Shown one piece after another: positions 33,896 to 42,688 of a DNA stretch of 64,000 nucleotides. The notes beneath the pieces are model-generated. The model was given only the letters and a program-made list of their open reading frames with translations. It had not been told where the DNA came from and ran no database searches. The DNA is from an uncultured Clostridium sp. (GTDB lineage: Bacteria > Bacillota > Clostridia > Lachnospirales > Lachnospiraceae), in the NCBI GenBank assembly GCA_937885015.1, contig CALAAS010000008.1, positions 40,334 through 104,333 of the forward strand. The letters run 5' to 3'. Numbering within the stretch: the stretch's first letter is position 1; every line of letters begins with the position of its first letter. Both the position numbers and the translations under genes were made by a program.

Positions 33896-34834
33896 TTAAA
33901 ATTTAAGTCCCTTCAGAAGCTCTCCAAATCCCGTCGTAGCCTCTCCGCTCTCGTGATACTGGAATACCTCTTCCTCCGGCGCCTCATCTGGCTCCACGGC
34001 CTTCATGCTGAGGCTCAGCTTCTGATCCGCATTGGAAAGAATCTTCACCGTAACCTCCTGTCCCTCCTTCAGAACTGCAGACGGATGCGATACCCGCTTC
34101 TTACTGATCTGAGAAATATGAACCAGTCCGGAAAGGCCATTTTCCAAACGCACAAAAGCGCCATACGGCTTGATGGTTTCTACGGTTCCTGTGAGGATTT
34201 CCCCGGGTTCACACTTTGCAATCCGGTTTTTTTTCTCCTCTTCCCGATGTGCCCTGGCCACCTCGCGTCCTGAAAGAATCAGACGATTTTTCTCCTCATC
34301 CGCTTCAATTACCGTAACCTCGATCCGCCGTCCGTTCCACTCCTCCAGATTCTCCACATAAACGGCATCCAGACGGGATGCCGGAATAAAGCCGCGCATT
34401 CCCTCCAGAGCAGCAACTGCCCCTCCGTTTACAATCTCCGAAATCGTAACTGGAACCACCGTCCGTTCCTCCAGCATGGTCCGCAGCTTCTCCCAGGCCA
34501 TCTTATCATTGGCCTCTTTTCTGGAAAGAACCAGATTTCCCTCCCCGTCATCCGTCCGAATCACGGTAGCCGTAATTTCATCCCCCGGATGAATCTCTTC
34601 TTTCATATTAAAATTCGGGTCATTGCTCAGATTTTCTTTCTCAATCACTCCCTGGGCATAATATTTCAGGTCCAGCATAACCTCCTGATCCGTCACACCG
34701 ATAACAGTTCCTGTCAGGATATCCCCCGGCCGTACCCGCTTAAAAGAAGCCTCCAGTTCTGCCACGTAATCCTCCATCGTCTCCTGCCGCTCTTCTCCTG
34801 TTTCCTCTACTTTTTTTATCATTTCATCAGACAT
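33896..34834 (-). CDS. S1 RNA-binding domain protein (short ribosomal S1 type)
   Basis: 312 residues with three S1 domains: about 35-105 (RPGDILTGTVIGVTDQEVML), 120-190, and 207-280 (EPGEILTGTVETIKPYGAFV). The third is the canonical one, with SGLVHISQIS. Proteins of this kind in clostridia are annotated as 30S ribosomal protein S1, though they are shorter than the six-domain E. coli protein. The N-terminus and C-terminus are acidic tails. It starts behind GGAGAGGAGGAG. Downstream, on the same strand, is the alarmone synthetase. Confidence 0.87.
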   Translation of the reverse strand: MSDEMIKKVEETGEERQETMEDYVAELEASFKRVRPGDILTGTVIGVTDQEVMLDLKYYAQGVIEKENLSNDPNFNMKEEIHPGDEITATVIRTDDGEGNLVLSRKEANDKMAWEKLRTMLEERTVVPVTISEIVNGGAVAALEGMRGFIPASRLDAVYVENLEEWNGRRIEVTVIEADEEKNRLILSGREVARAHREEEKKNRIAKCEPGEILTGTVETIKPYGAFVRLENGLSGLVHISQISKKRVSHPSAVLKEGQEVTVKILSNADQKLSLSMKAVEPDEAPEEEVFQYHESGEATTGFGELLKGLKF

Positions 34835-34944
34835 ATGATTCTCCTCCTCTCCTTCTGTCTATTTAACCATATCCCATCCAATATTTCTATACTTTTATTG
34901 TGAAAACATTATAAATTCGTTATTGGTCAAAATGACATGAAGAC

Positions 34945-34979
34945 AGGCGCTGCAAAATGGAAATCATTCTGCAGCGCCT
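34945..34979 (-). terminator. Terminator after the TRAP permease
   Basis: Perfect 10-bp GC-rich stem (34945-34954 with 34970-34979). The T tract is weak on both strands. It lies about 70 bp past the permease stop in a 215-bp gap with no gene. Confidence 0.55.
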
Positions 34980-35049
34980 TAATTATTATCAGCCATTCAG
35001 TTTTACATGGTCATAAATCGATTCAAACACATTGCAGCCGGCATCCTGA

Positions 35050-37002
35050 CTATGCCTGCGTCTCTGCTTTCTTCCAGGTTATTCTCTGGTAAGCCGTAAT
35101 GCCGATCACCAGAACCAGACCAACTAAATCGGTCATCATACCCGGATCCATCATGCACAGGCCGCCTGCAATCAGAAGCACCCGGAATACAAGGTTCAGC
35201 TTACCAAACAGGAAACCATTCAGCGACGACGCAATACCAAAAATACCCAGCAGGGAGGTCAGACAAATCTGCACTACCTGGAACGGATTGGTATCAATAA
35301 ATACCATGGCCGGATTAAAGGCCAGGATATACGGTACTACGAATGCCGCAATAGCAAGCCTCGTTGCATTGAAAGCCGTCTTCATCGGCGGGGCCTTGGC
35401 TATGGCCGATCCCGCATAGGCAGCCAGCGCTACCGGCGGTGTGATATCTGCAACAATACCAAAATAGAACACGAAGAAGTGAGCACATACCAGATTGATT
35501 CCGATTTCCGGAGCAATCAGGATTGGAGCACACGTTGCAGCCATAATACAATAATTGGCTGTCGTCGGAACTCCCATGCCGAGAACGATACAGCAAAGCA
35601 TCGTCAGGAACAGTGCGATAATCGGCTTGCCCTGAGATACGGCTACGATCGCTGTAATCAGTTTGGAAGCCAGCCCCGTAGAGGTAATACATCCAGCCAC
35701 AAGGCCAGCCATGGCACAGGCAACGGCAACTGTAATCGTACCCTTTCCGCCTGCCTCCAATGCATCCACAATTTTTTTCGGAGTAATACGATTCTCCTTA
35801 TTGATAATACCTACGCCAATCGCAATAAAAATCGCTACTGACGCAGAAAACTGCATGGTAAACGTATTCGTGGACACCAAAACCACTAATACAATCAGCG
35901 GAGCCAGAAGGTAAATCTTCTTCATAAGGACTCCCATCTTCGGAAGCTCTTCTTTGGGAATACCTTTAAGTCCCAGCTTCTGCGCCTCCAAATGAACGGC
36001 AATATAAATACCCGCAAAATAAAGGACTGCAGGAAGAATCGCCTTCAAAGCCACCTGCCCATACGGAATCCCCATGTACTCTGCCATCAGGAATGCCGCC
36101 GCACCCATGATGGGAGGCATGATCTGGCCGCCGGTGGATGCCGCCGCCTCTACTGCACCTGCAAATTCCGGTTTATATCCACATTTTTTCATCATTGGAA
36201 TGGTAACAGAACCGGTCGTAACCGTATTTCCTACTGAGGAACCCGACACCATACCGCAAAGTGCGGAGGAAATAACCGCTACCTTCGCCGGACCACCCGC
36301 TGAGGAACCGCAAAGACTGTTGGCCAGATCGATGAAAAAGTTGGAAATACCCGTCCGTTCCAGGAATGCTCCAAAAATGATAAATACCACTATGTACTTG
36401 GCGCAGACATTGATCGGAGTATTCATAACACCGGTTGTGGTGTAAAAAAGATCATAAATAACTTTTCCAAATCGAACCGTGGAAAAGGTGTACACCAAAA
36501 GAGCGCCTACCACACAGAGAATCGGAATTCCCACACAACGCCGACACAGCTCCATCAGAGAGAGCACTGCAATAATCGCGATAAATACCATAACCGGATC
36601 CCGTGTAACACGGGTCGCAAGCTTTATAATCTCCTGTGCATTCAGGGCAAAATAGAAAAACGGAATCGCCCCTGCTGCCATAAATACCACATCATACCAC
36701 GGAATATAATTGACACGGGTTACCCCTTTTTTAATTGGGTAATTCAGATAACCCAAAATCAGAATCATCCCCAGGAATGTGGTCAGACGTACCTCCGGAA
36801 GAGCCGTACTGAACAAGGTCACATAAATACTGTAAACAGAAAATAATACCGAAAGCCACCGGATTACCACTGCCGGTTTACCGGTCCAGATCCTGACATT
36901 TGACTCTCTGTCGTACTTTTTCATGACTGCTTCCACATCTTCTGCAGTCCCGACCTCAATGTTCTGCTCCAAATCAGGTTCCATTTTTTTCTCGTCTTTC
37001 AT
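35050..37002 (-). CDS. TRAP transporter fused permease (DctQM fusion, TAXI type)
   Basis: 650 residues with about 16-18 membrane helices: an N-terminal DctQ-like four-helix part (about 45-140) fused to a DctM-like part. Blocks of the fused family: GGQIMPPIMGAAAFLMAEYM (about 292-311), VPTTANYCIMAATCAPIL and DITPPVALAAYAGSAIAKAP near the C-terminus. Together with a TAXI-type binding protein it makes a Na+-coupled importer, often for glutamate or other dicarboxylates. It starts behind AAAGGAG, 132 bp after the binding protein; a hairpin in the gap (37082-37107) may lower its expression relative to the binding protein. Confidence 0.92.
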   Translation of the reverse strand: MKDEKKMEPDLEQNIEVGTAEDVEAVMKKYDRESNVRIWTGKPAVVIRWLSVLFSVYSIYVTLFSTALPEVRLTTFLGMILILGYLNYPIKKGVTRVNYIPWYDVVFMAAGAIPFFYFALNAQEIIKLATRVTRDPVMVFIAIIAVLSLMELCRRCVGIPILCVVGALLVYTFSTVRFGKVIYDLFYTTTGVMNTPINVCAKYIVVFIIFGAFLERTGISNFFIDLANSLCGSSAGGPAKVAVISSALCGMVSGSSVGNTVTTGSVTIPMMKKCGYKPEFAGAVEAAASTGGQIMPPIMGAAAFLMAEYMGIPYGQVALKAILPAVLYFAGIYIAVHLEAQKLGLKGIPKEELPKMGVLMKKIYLLAPLIVLVVLVSTNTFTMQFSASVAIFIAIGVGIINKENRITPKKIVDALEAGGKGTITVAVACAMAGLVAGCITSTGLASKLITAIVAVSQGKPIIALFLTMLCCIVLGMGVPTTANYCIMAATCAPILIAPEIGINLVCAHFFVFYFGIVADITPPVALAAYAGSAIAKAPPMKTAFNATRLAIAAFVVPYILAFNPAMVFIDTNPFQVVQICLTSLLGIFGIASSLNGFLFGKLNLVFRVLLIAGGLCMMDPGMMTDLVGLVLVIGITAYQRITWKKAETQA

Positions 37003-37134
37003 TGATTTCTCCTTTCTGTCTCATTCTGCTGCCGCTCTGAAAGCCGTTCGCACAAATGGCTCCAAATTGTTTCTGAAAGAAACTGCGGCAGGCATCTGCC
37101 CACCGCAGCCATTGCTTACTGAGAAAAAATGTAT

Positions 37135-38205
37135 TTATTTCGTGGGAACCTCAATTTCCTTTTCTGCAAAGTATTTTGCTGCACCCGGATGATACGGAAC
37201 CGTTGTAACGGAGGTTGCAAACTCCAGATTCAGCTCGGCACCTTTGGCATGTGCAGCCGTGATGCCCTCCAGGTTCTCAAACACACCATACAGGAAGTTA
37301 TATACATCTGCCTCTGCCACATCGTCACGTGCAATAACCACCGCACCTACTGCAACCGTCGTAACATCTTCTTCCGTGCCGTATACAGACTTCGGAATTA
37401 CATTCTTGCTGTAGTAGGGAGAGCTTTCAAGCAGCTTATCAATGTGCTCGTCATCCAGACTTACCAGGTATACGTCCTTGGTTGCTGCCAGGGAAGTGAT
37501 GGCCGTCGTCGGAGCTCCTGCCACTACAAATGCCGCATCAATCTTGCCATCCTGAAGCGCCTCTGCACTGTCACCGAAGGACTGATAGGTGGGTGTAATA
37601 TCCTTCTCAACATCCAGACCATAAGCTCCAAGAACATCTACTGCATTGTAAAATACACCAGAACCAGCTGCGCCAACGGAAACGTTCTTTCCAGCCAGAT
37701 CAGCCACGGTCTTAATCTCCGGGTTCAGCGTAACAATCTGTACCTGCTCCATGTAAAGTGCCGCTACTGTCGAGAAATTGTCAACCTTTCCATACTCCTC
37801 AAACAGATTGCTTCCATTGTAAGCATATGCCATAACGTCAGACTGAACAAAGCCAAGCTGTGCATCCCCAACGTCCATAGCCTCGATATTTGCCTGGGAA
37901 CCGCCGGATGTGATAGCTGTAACCGTCGTGCTGGTAGACTCGCCAACCTTTCCTGCCAGAACACCGCCAAAGCCATAATATGTACCCTGATCGCCGCCAG
38001 TCGTAAAATTCAGGCTTGTTCCGCCTTCCATACCGCCCTTTACAGTCGCCACCGCTTCACCGGCTGCCTCTGACTCTGCTCCAGCTGCTGCCGTCTCAGC
38101 TGCAGATGCCTCGGCGGATTCTGCCGGCTGACTGCTAGTACAGCCTGACAGGAGAAGTCCCGTTGTCATCAATGCGGAGAGCATAACTGCTAATTTCTTT
38201 TTCAT
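37135..38205 (-). CDS. TAXI family TRAP solute-binding lipoprotein
   Basis: 356 residues. Lipoprotein signal with lipobox LLSGC, then an Ala/Glu/Ser-rich linker (about 25-60) and the TAXI domain. Characteristic segments: TTGGDQGTYYGFGGVLAGKV, GGSQANIEAMDVGDAQLGF, the pocket KNVSVGAAGSGVFYNAVDVL, and a C-terminal HPGAAKYFAEK. It binds the solute outside the cell and passes it to the fused permease downstream. Its neighbours gdhA and gltS make glutamate or a related acid a plausible ligand, by inference. It starts behind GGGAGG with a promoter at 38246-38274. Confidence 0.92.
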   Translation of the reverse strand: MKKKLAVMLSALMTTGLLLSGCTSSQPAESAEASAAETAAAGAESEAAGEAVATVKGGMEGGTSLNFTTGGDQGTYYGFGGVLAGKVGESTSTTVTAITSGGSQANIEAMDVGDAQLGFVQSDVMAYAYNGSNLFEEYGKVDNFSTVAALYMEQVQIVTLNPEIKTVADLAGKNVSVGAAGSGVFYNAVDVLGAYGLDVEKDITPTYQSFGDSAEALQDGKIDAAFVVAGAPTTAITSLAATKDVYLVSLDDEHIDKLLESSPYYSKNVIPKSVYGTEEDVTTVAVGAVVIARDDVAEADVYNFLYGVFENLEGITAAHAKGAELNLEFATSVTTVPYHPGAAKYFAEKEIEVPTK

Positions 38206-38245
38206 AGTGTATTCCTCCCTTTTGTGTTTTTTACTAACTGCCTTT

Positions 38246-38274
38246 ATTATACTTTCTTTTTGTCAGAATTTCAA
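38246..38274 (-). promoter_or_regulatory. Promoter of the TAXI-TRAP operon
   Basis: TTGAAA (38269-38274), 17 bp, TATAAT (38246-38251) on the minus strand, 40 bp before the start codon. The remaining sequence up to 38510 is AT-rich and shows no gene. Confidence 0.65.
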
Positions 38275-38525
38275 GGAAATTTTTCTGCTTTATCCTATTT
38301 CTTTTTTCTTTTTTGTTTTAAACCATTTAATTTTTTCGCTTTTGCACTTTCAAACTGTAAAGTATTCAAATATTTTCACAATTAGAAAAATTCTGATAAC
38401 AGAAATACACTGCCATGAAATAGCCGCCTCCACTTCCCATGCATTTTCACTCTGTTATATTTTTAACGTTTCAGTATGAAACATATACGTGAAAGGAACT
38501 CACCCGCGAGCTTCCCAAAGAGCCG

Positions 38526-38579
38526 AAAAAACCGCTGCCCGATCTCTGCCAGAAGGCAGAAACCGAAACAGCGGTTTTT
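38526..38579 (-). terminator. Terminator after gdhA
   Basis: Outer 11-bp stem (38526-38537 with 38569-38579) and an inner TCTGCC/GGCAGA hairpin (38545-38560), followed by six T on the minus strand. About 65 bp past the gdhA stop. Confidence 0.8.
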
Positions 38580-38645
38580 ATAATCGCACTATGCAATTAA
38601 AAGTCTAACACATTCACTTGAATCTGAGTTTCAGGAATCTTCTGA

Positions 38646-39998
38646 TTACCAGCAGATACCCTGTGCCATCATAGCGTCAGCAACCTTCTGGAAACCAACG
38701 ATGTTAGCGCCTGCTACCAGATTGTAGCCTAAGCCATACTTCTCAGCAGCCTCTGCAGAACCATCATGGATACCAGTCATGATCTGATGAAGTTTCGTAT
38801 CAACTTCTTCAGCTGTCCAGGAGTATCTCTCGCTGTTCTGGCTCATCTCAAGACCAGATACAAGAACGCCACCTGCGTTTACAGCCTTGGACGGAGCTAC
38901 TACCATGTTCTTCTGATCCATTAAGAACTTCAGAGCCTCGTTGGTAGTAGGCATGTTAGCTACCTCGATGTAGTATTTGATGTTGTTGGCAACGATTCTC
39001 TTAGCCTGCTCCAGATCAACATCGTTCTGGGTAGCACACGGCATGATGATGTCAACCTTCTGACCCCACGGTTTCTCACCCGGGAAGAACTGTACGCCGA
39101 ACTTGTCTGCGTAATCCTGAACTTTGTTACGTCCAGATGCTCTCATCTCCAGCATGTAGTTGATCTTCTCTTCTGTTACAACACCGTCCGGATCGTAGAT
39201 GTATCCGTCAGGACCAGACAGAGTAACTGCCTTAGCGCCCAGCTCAGCCAGCTTCTTAGCAGCGCCCCAAGCTACGTTACCGAAACCTGCCAGAGCAACT
39301 GTTTTGCCTTTCAGGGTATCGTTCTCATGCTTCATAACAGCTTCTACATAGTAAACAGCACCGTAACCGGTTGCTTCCGGACGAACCAGAGAACCACCGA
39401 AGGATCTTCCCTTACCAGTGATTGTACCATTCTCAAATGCGCCTCTGATCTTTCTGTACTGACCGTACATATAACCGATCTCACGAGCGCCTACACCAAG
39501 GTCACCAGCCGGGATATCTACATCCGGGCCAATGTGACGATATAACTCAGTCATAAAGGACTGGCAGAATCTCATAACCTCGCCGTCGCTCTTTCCGTTC
39601 GGATCAAAGTCGGAACCACCCTTGGCACCGCCCATCGGCAGAGTTGTTAAGCTGTTTTTGAATGTCTGCTCGAAGCCTAAGAACTTCATAATAGACAGGT
39701 TTACAGAAGGAGCAAAACGTAAGCCGCCCTTGTACGGTCCAATAGCGCCGTTGAACTGTACACGATAACCACGGTTTACATGAGTCTGACCATTGTCATC
39801 TACCCACGGAACACGGAACTCAATCGTTCTCTCCGGCTCTACCATTCTCTCAAGAAGAGCTACCTTCTCATACTCCGGATGTGCATCTACGACCGGACCT
39901 AAGGAAGATAAAACTTCTTCTGCTGTCTGAAGGAATTCAGGCTCGTGTGCATTTTTCTCTTTGAGTTCTGCAAGAACTCTGTCAACATACTTGCTCAT
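38646..39998 (-). CDS. gdhA: NADP-specific glutamate dehydrogenase
   Basis: 450 residues, the length of hexameric GDH. Substrate-binding blocks: YKGGLRFAPSVNLSIMKFLG, then LPMGGAKGGSDFDP with the catalytic Lys, and GARFIGYMYG-like GAREIGYMYGQYRKI. The Rossmann motif is ALAGFGNVAWG (about 240). It aminates 2-oxoglutarate to glutamate. The start follows CAGGAGG. It is read alone, with a promoter at 40144-40172 and a strong terminator. Codon use in this gene is notably biased to a few codons (as for rubrerythrin and tuf), a sign of high expression. It sits between a TAXI importer and the gltS-GlnK/GlnL block. Confidence 0.96.
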   Translation of the reverse strand: MSKYVDRVLAELKEKNAHEPEFLQTAEEVLSSLGPVVDAHPEYEKVALLERMVEPERTIEFRVPWVDDNGQTHVNRGYRVQFNGAIGPYKGGLRFAPSVNLSIMKFLGFEQTFKNSLTTLPMGGAKGGSDFDPNGKSDGEVMRFCQSFMTELYRHIGPDVDIPAGDLGVGAREIGYMYGQYRKIRGAFENGTITGKGRSFGGSLVRPEATGYGAVYYVEAVMKHENDTLKGKTVALAGFGNVAWGAAKKLAELGAKAVTLSGPDGYIYDPDGVVTEEKINYMLEMRASGRNKVQDYADKFGVQFFPGEKPWGQKVDIIMPCATQNDVDLEQAKRIVANNIKYYIEVANMPTTNEALKFLMDQKNMVVAPSKAVNAGGVLVSGLEMSQNSERYSWTAEEVDTKLHQIMTGIHDGSAEAAEKYGLGYNLVAGANIVGFQKVADAMMAQGICW

Positions 39999-40143
39999 TG
40001 GAAAATACCTCCTGTTTGATATATGTGTTTAATGGTTCACGGAACCAAGGTTACCGCATTTGTGCTATGTATTCCTCGTATATCCTGCACAATTTTCCAT
40101 CGGCTCTCCAACAGTTTTTGTGAACTTTTTACTTCATGATTTG

Positions 40144-40172
40144 ATTATAGCGCATTTCCCCAATATAATCAA
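40144..40172 (-). promoter_or_regulatory. gdhA promoter
   Basis: TTGATT (40167-40172), 17 bp, TATAAT (40144-40149) on the minus strand. The predicted leader is about 135 nt. No gene seen between 40000 and 40515. Confidence 0.65.
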
Positions 40173-40360
40173 ATAGAATTCTCATTATAGCTGTTATTCT
40201 TTTTTATTTATGTACTTTTTTTCCATGAAAATGAGTGTTTCGAAACACATTCCAGCGCTGCCTGCAGTCATCTGCAGCCTCTTCTTTGCCCAGCGCAGAT
40301 CTGCATTCTCGCGGAGCGTTTTTTATTGCATAGAAAGTAATTTCCTAATGCAATAAAAAA

Positions 40361-40414
40361 GAAGCTCATTTGCGAGCTTCTGTACCTGCGGCGGCCCGCA
40401 AAAGTCGGGCCGCC
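40361..40414 (-). terminator. Tandem terminator hairpins after gltS
   Basis: The first hairpin met on the minus strand (9-bp stem, 40390-40398 with 40406-40414) is followed by a second (7-bp stem, 40361-40367 with 40374-40380) and six T. The first also has T-rich sequence on its plus-strand side. Confidence 0.8.
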
Positions 40415-40516
40415 TATTTTTATTATTACATCAGAGCCATACCGCCCGTCTCCTGGCGCCTGTCCCTGTTTTCCACAAACTGTTTCTGCCGCAGCGAAAG
40501 CCGTTTCTGTCACAGA

Positions 40517-41704
40517 TCATCCAAGAACGCTGATAAAACCCGTCAGGATGGAGGCGTTCAGGAAATCGATGAACAGGCTTCCTACCAGCGGCACTACCAT
40601 AAATGCCGTAGGCGCCGGGCCATACTGGCTGGTAATGGCCTGCATGTTGGCCATGGCGTTGGGCGTTGCTCCCATACCGAACCCGCAGAAGCCGCTGGTC
40701 ATAACGGCTGCATCGTAGCTTCTTCCCAGCACGTTGAATACCACAAAATTGGCATAGATAAACATAAGAACCGTCTGAGCCAGAAGCATCACGATCATCG
40801 GAACTGCCAACTCCGCCAACTCCCACAATCTCATATCGATCATGGCGAGACCCAGGAATACAGACAAAGATGCCCCTCCCAGAGTGCTGATCTCCTCCAT
40901 GGGGATCTCTTTTTTCCGCACATCCATCACATTGCGGATCACAGCTCCCACCAGCATAGCGCCGATATAGAAGGGGAACGTCATCAGCTTATCCAGGAAG
41001 AAGGATACGATCGTACCGGCGCCGATGGCGACGATCAGATACAGAAGGCCGTCAAGGATCCTGGCAGAATCAATGGCTCCCGTCTCATCCTTCTCCACTA
41101 CCTCTGTATTATTTTCCAGCTTGCCAACGGAGGTCAGTTTAAATTTGCGGATTTTTGCCGTCGCAATGGGGCCGCCGATGACACAGCCTGCCACCAGGCC
41201 GTATGTAGCGGAGGCAATGGCAACTACGCTGGCTCTGGCAACGCCCATCATCTCCAGCTGCGGGCCAAAGGATCCCGCCGTTCCGTGACCGCCCACCATG
41301 GGGATAGAAGCCGTCGCCAGTCCCAGCCTCGGATCCAGGTCGAATACAGTCGCCAGGCTGGCTCCCAGAACGTTCTGAAGCACCACCATAACCACTGCCA
41401 GTCCTAAGAAGATCATTGTCTGGATACCGCCCTTTTTCAGCATGCGGAAGGACGCGGTAAATCCGACACTACAGAAAAATGCCACCATAAATACGTTCTT
41501 CAGTGTCATATCCGCGGAAATCTCCAGAATCCCCATTCCCCGGACGATCGTATGAAGGATGGCGTAAACAAAGCCGCCGACTACAGGGGCCGGGATACAG
41601 TACCGGCGCAGAATTTCAATTTTACTTACCAGAACACGTCCCAGCAGCAGTACAATGGCTGCCAAAGCGGTTGCCTGATACATGTCAAGCTCAATGACTT
41701 TCAT
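40517..41704 (-). CDS. gltS: Sodium/glutamate symporter
   Basis: 395 residues, about ten or more membrane helices, typical of GltS. Diagnostic blocks: YCIPAPVVGGFVYAI (about 34-48), the re-entrant loop MVGGHGTAGSFGPQL (about 137-151), and the repeat-2 counterpart GFCGFGMGATPNAMANMQAI near the C-terminus. It imports glutamate with Na+. The start follows TTGGAGG. In transcription order it comes 132 bp after a GlnK/GlnL-like two-component system, which is its probable regulator. Confidence 0.94.
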   Translation of the reverse strand: MKVIELDMYQATALAAIVLLLGRVLVSKIEILRRYCIPAPVVGGFVYAILHTIVRGMGILEISADMTLKNVFMVAFFCSVGFTASFRMLKKGGIQTMIFLGLAVVMVVLQNVLGASLATVFDLDPRLGLATASIPMVGGHGTAGSFGPQLEMMGVARASVVAIASATYGLVAGCVIGGPIATAKIRKFKLTSVGKLENNTEVVEKDETGAIDSARILDGLLYLIVAIGAGTIVSFFLDKLMTFPFYIGAMLVGAVIRNVMDVRKKEIPMEEISTLGGASLSVFLGLAMIDMRLWELAELAVPMIVMLLAQTVLMFIYANFVVFNVLGRSYDAAVMTSGFCGFGMGATPNAMANMQAITSQYGPAPTAFMVVPLVGSLFIDFLNASILTGFISVLG

Positions 41705-41836
41705 ATAACTACCTCCAATTCATTTTCATCTCTCACATCGGTAGGCAGTGTACCATTTTGCTGACAAAAAACTACAAAAAAAGTCAAGATTATATTCAAA
41801 AAATTATAACAGTATTTTAACTTTGTTTATAACCCT

Positions 41837-42688
41837 TTACATCTCGCGGTCTGCAGCCAGCATCAGGCTGTCAATAAACTTCTTGATACTGACCTTCCCG
41901 CCATACCGCCGTTTCCCCCGGATATGATCCATCTCCGCCCGGATCTCCTCGAAAGGGAACAGCGTGCTGGAGTACGCTGTAAACGTATCGTTCATAAAAT
42001 CCTCCAGTCCCAGATGTGCCAGGTTCGTCATCCCTACAGCAATGGCGCGGCGCACTCTCTGCTCCATGTTTTTAGGCGCATCGCTTAAAATCTCACAGAG
42101 CTGGCCAATGCTGACCTGGGAAATCGGCTTTCCATTGCTGTGAAGGTACTGGCAGATGCGCAAAATATCATTCCCGCCCTTCTCGCCGGACATTCCCAGC
42201 CGGTTCAAGATATAGAGCACCTTTTTCCCGTAGCCATCGTCTTCCGCCTTTTCCTTGGGCATGTCTGCAATTTCCGCCATAAACATTTTTTTGATATTGG
42301 TCAGTGTCTTTTCATTTTTTATCTGGTTTTCCACATTCCGGATCACAGATTTCACTTCGATAATGTTGATCGGCTTGCTGATAAAAAACTCGATCCCCGC
42401 ATCATAAGCTTTTCCGATCAATTCCTTGGCTGCCACCTGAGAAATCATGATGCATTTTGCCCGGCACCCCCGTTCCCGCAGTTCACGCACCACCTGAATT
42501 CCGTCTTTTTCCGGCATCAGAAAATCCACCAGCACTACATCCGGATTTCTGGCAACAATATCATCAATATCTGCCGGCGCTCCTCCTGAAGTCCCGCACA
42601 CCTCTCCCAGATCATGATCCTCAATAATATCCTGCAGGATCTGAATTACCGACATGTCGTCTTCCACAATATAAACTTCCATACTCAT
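41837..42688 (-). CDS. Response regulator, GlnL/YcbB-like
   Basis: 283 residues. Receiver domain 1-120: acidic pair in VYIVEDDMSV, phosphoacceptor Asp in DVVLVDFLMP, and conserved Lys in FFISKPIN. The C-terminal half (about 150-280) is the YcbB-type effector domain (NRLGMSGEKGGNDILRICQY; EQRVRRAIAVGMTNLAHLG) as in Bacillus GlnL, which controls glutamine uptake and glutaminase. The start overlaps the kinase stop by 4 bp (ATGA). It probably activates gltS downstream in response to external glutamate or glutamine. Confidence 0.88.
   Translation of the reverse strand: MSMEVYIVEDDMSVIQILQDIIEDHDLGEVCGTSGGAPADIDDIVARNPDVVLVDFLMPEKDGIQVVRELRERGCRAKCIMISQVAAKELIGKAYDAGIEFFISKPINIIEVKSVIRNVENQIKNEKTLTNIKKMFMAEIADMPKEKAEDDGYGKKVLYILNRLGMSGEKGGNDILRICQYLHSNGKPISQVSIGQLCEILSDAPKNMEQRVRRAIAVGMTNLAHLGLEDFMNDTFTAYSSTLFPFEEIRAEMDHIRGKRRYGGKVSIKKFIDSLMLAADREM

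Noticed and set aside
37129..38073. 314-codon plus-strand frame
   Set aside because: Antisense of the TAXI binding protein gene; no start signal or domain.
40268..40513. 81-codon minus-strand frame after gltS
   Set aside because: It spans the two gltS terminator hairpins and has no domain.
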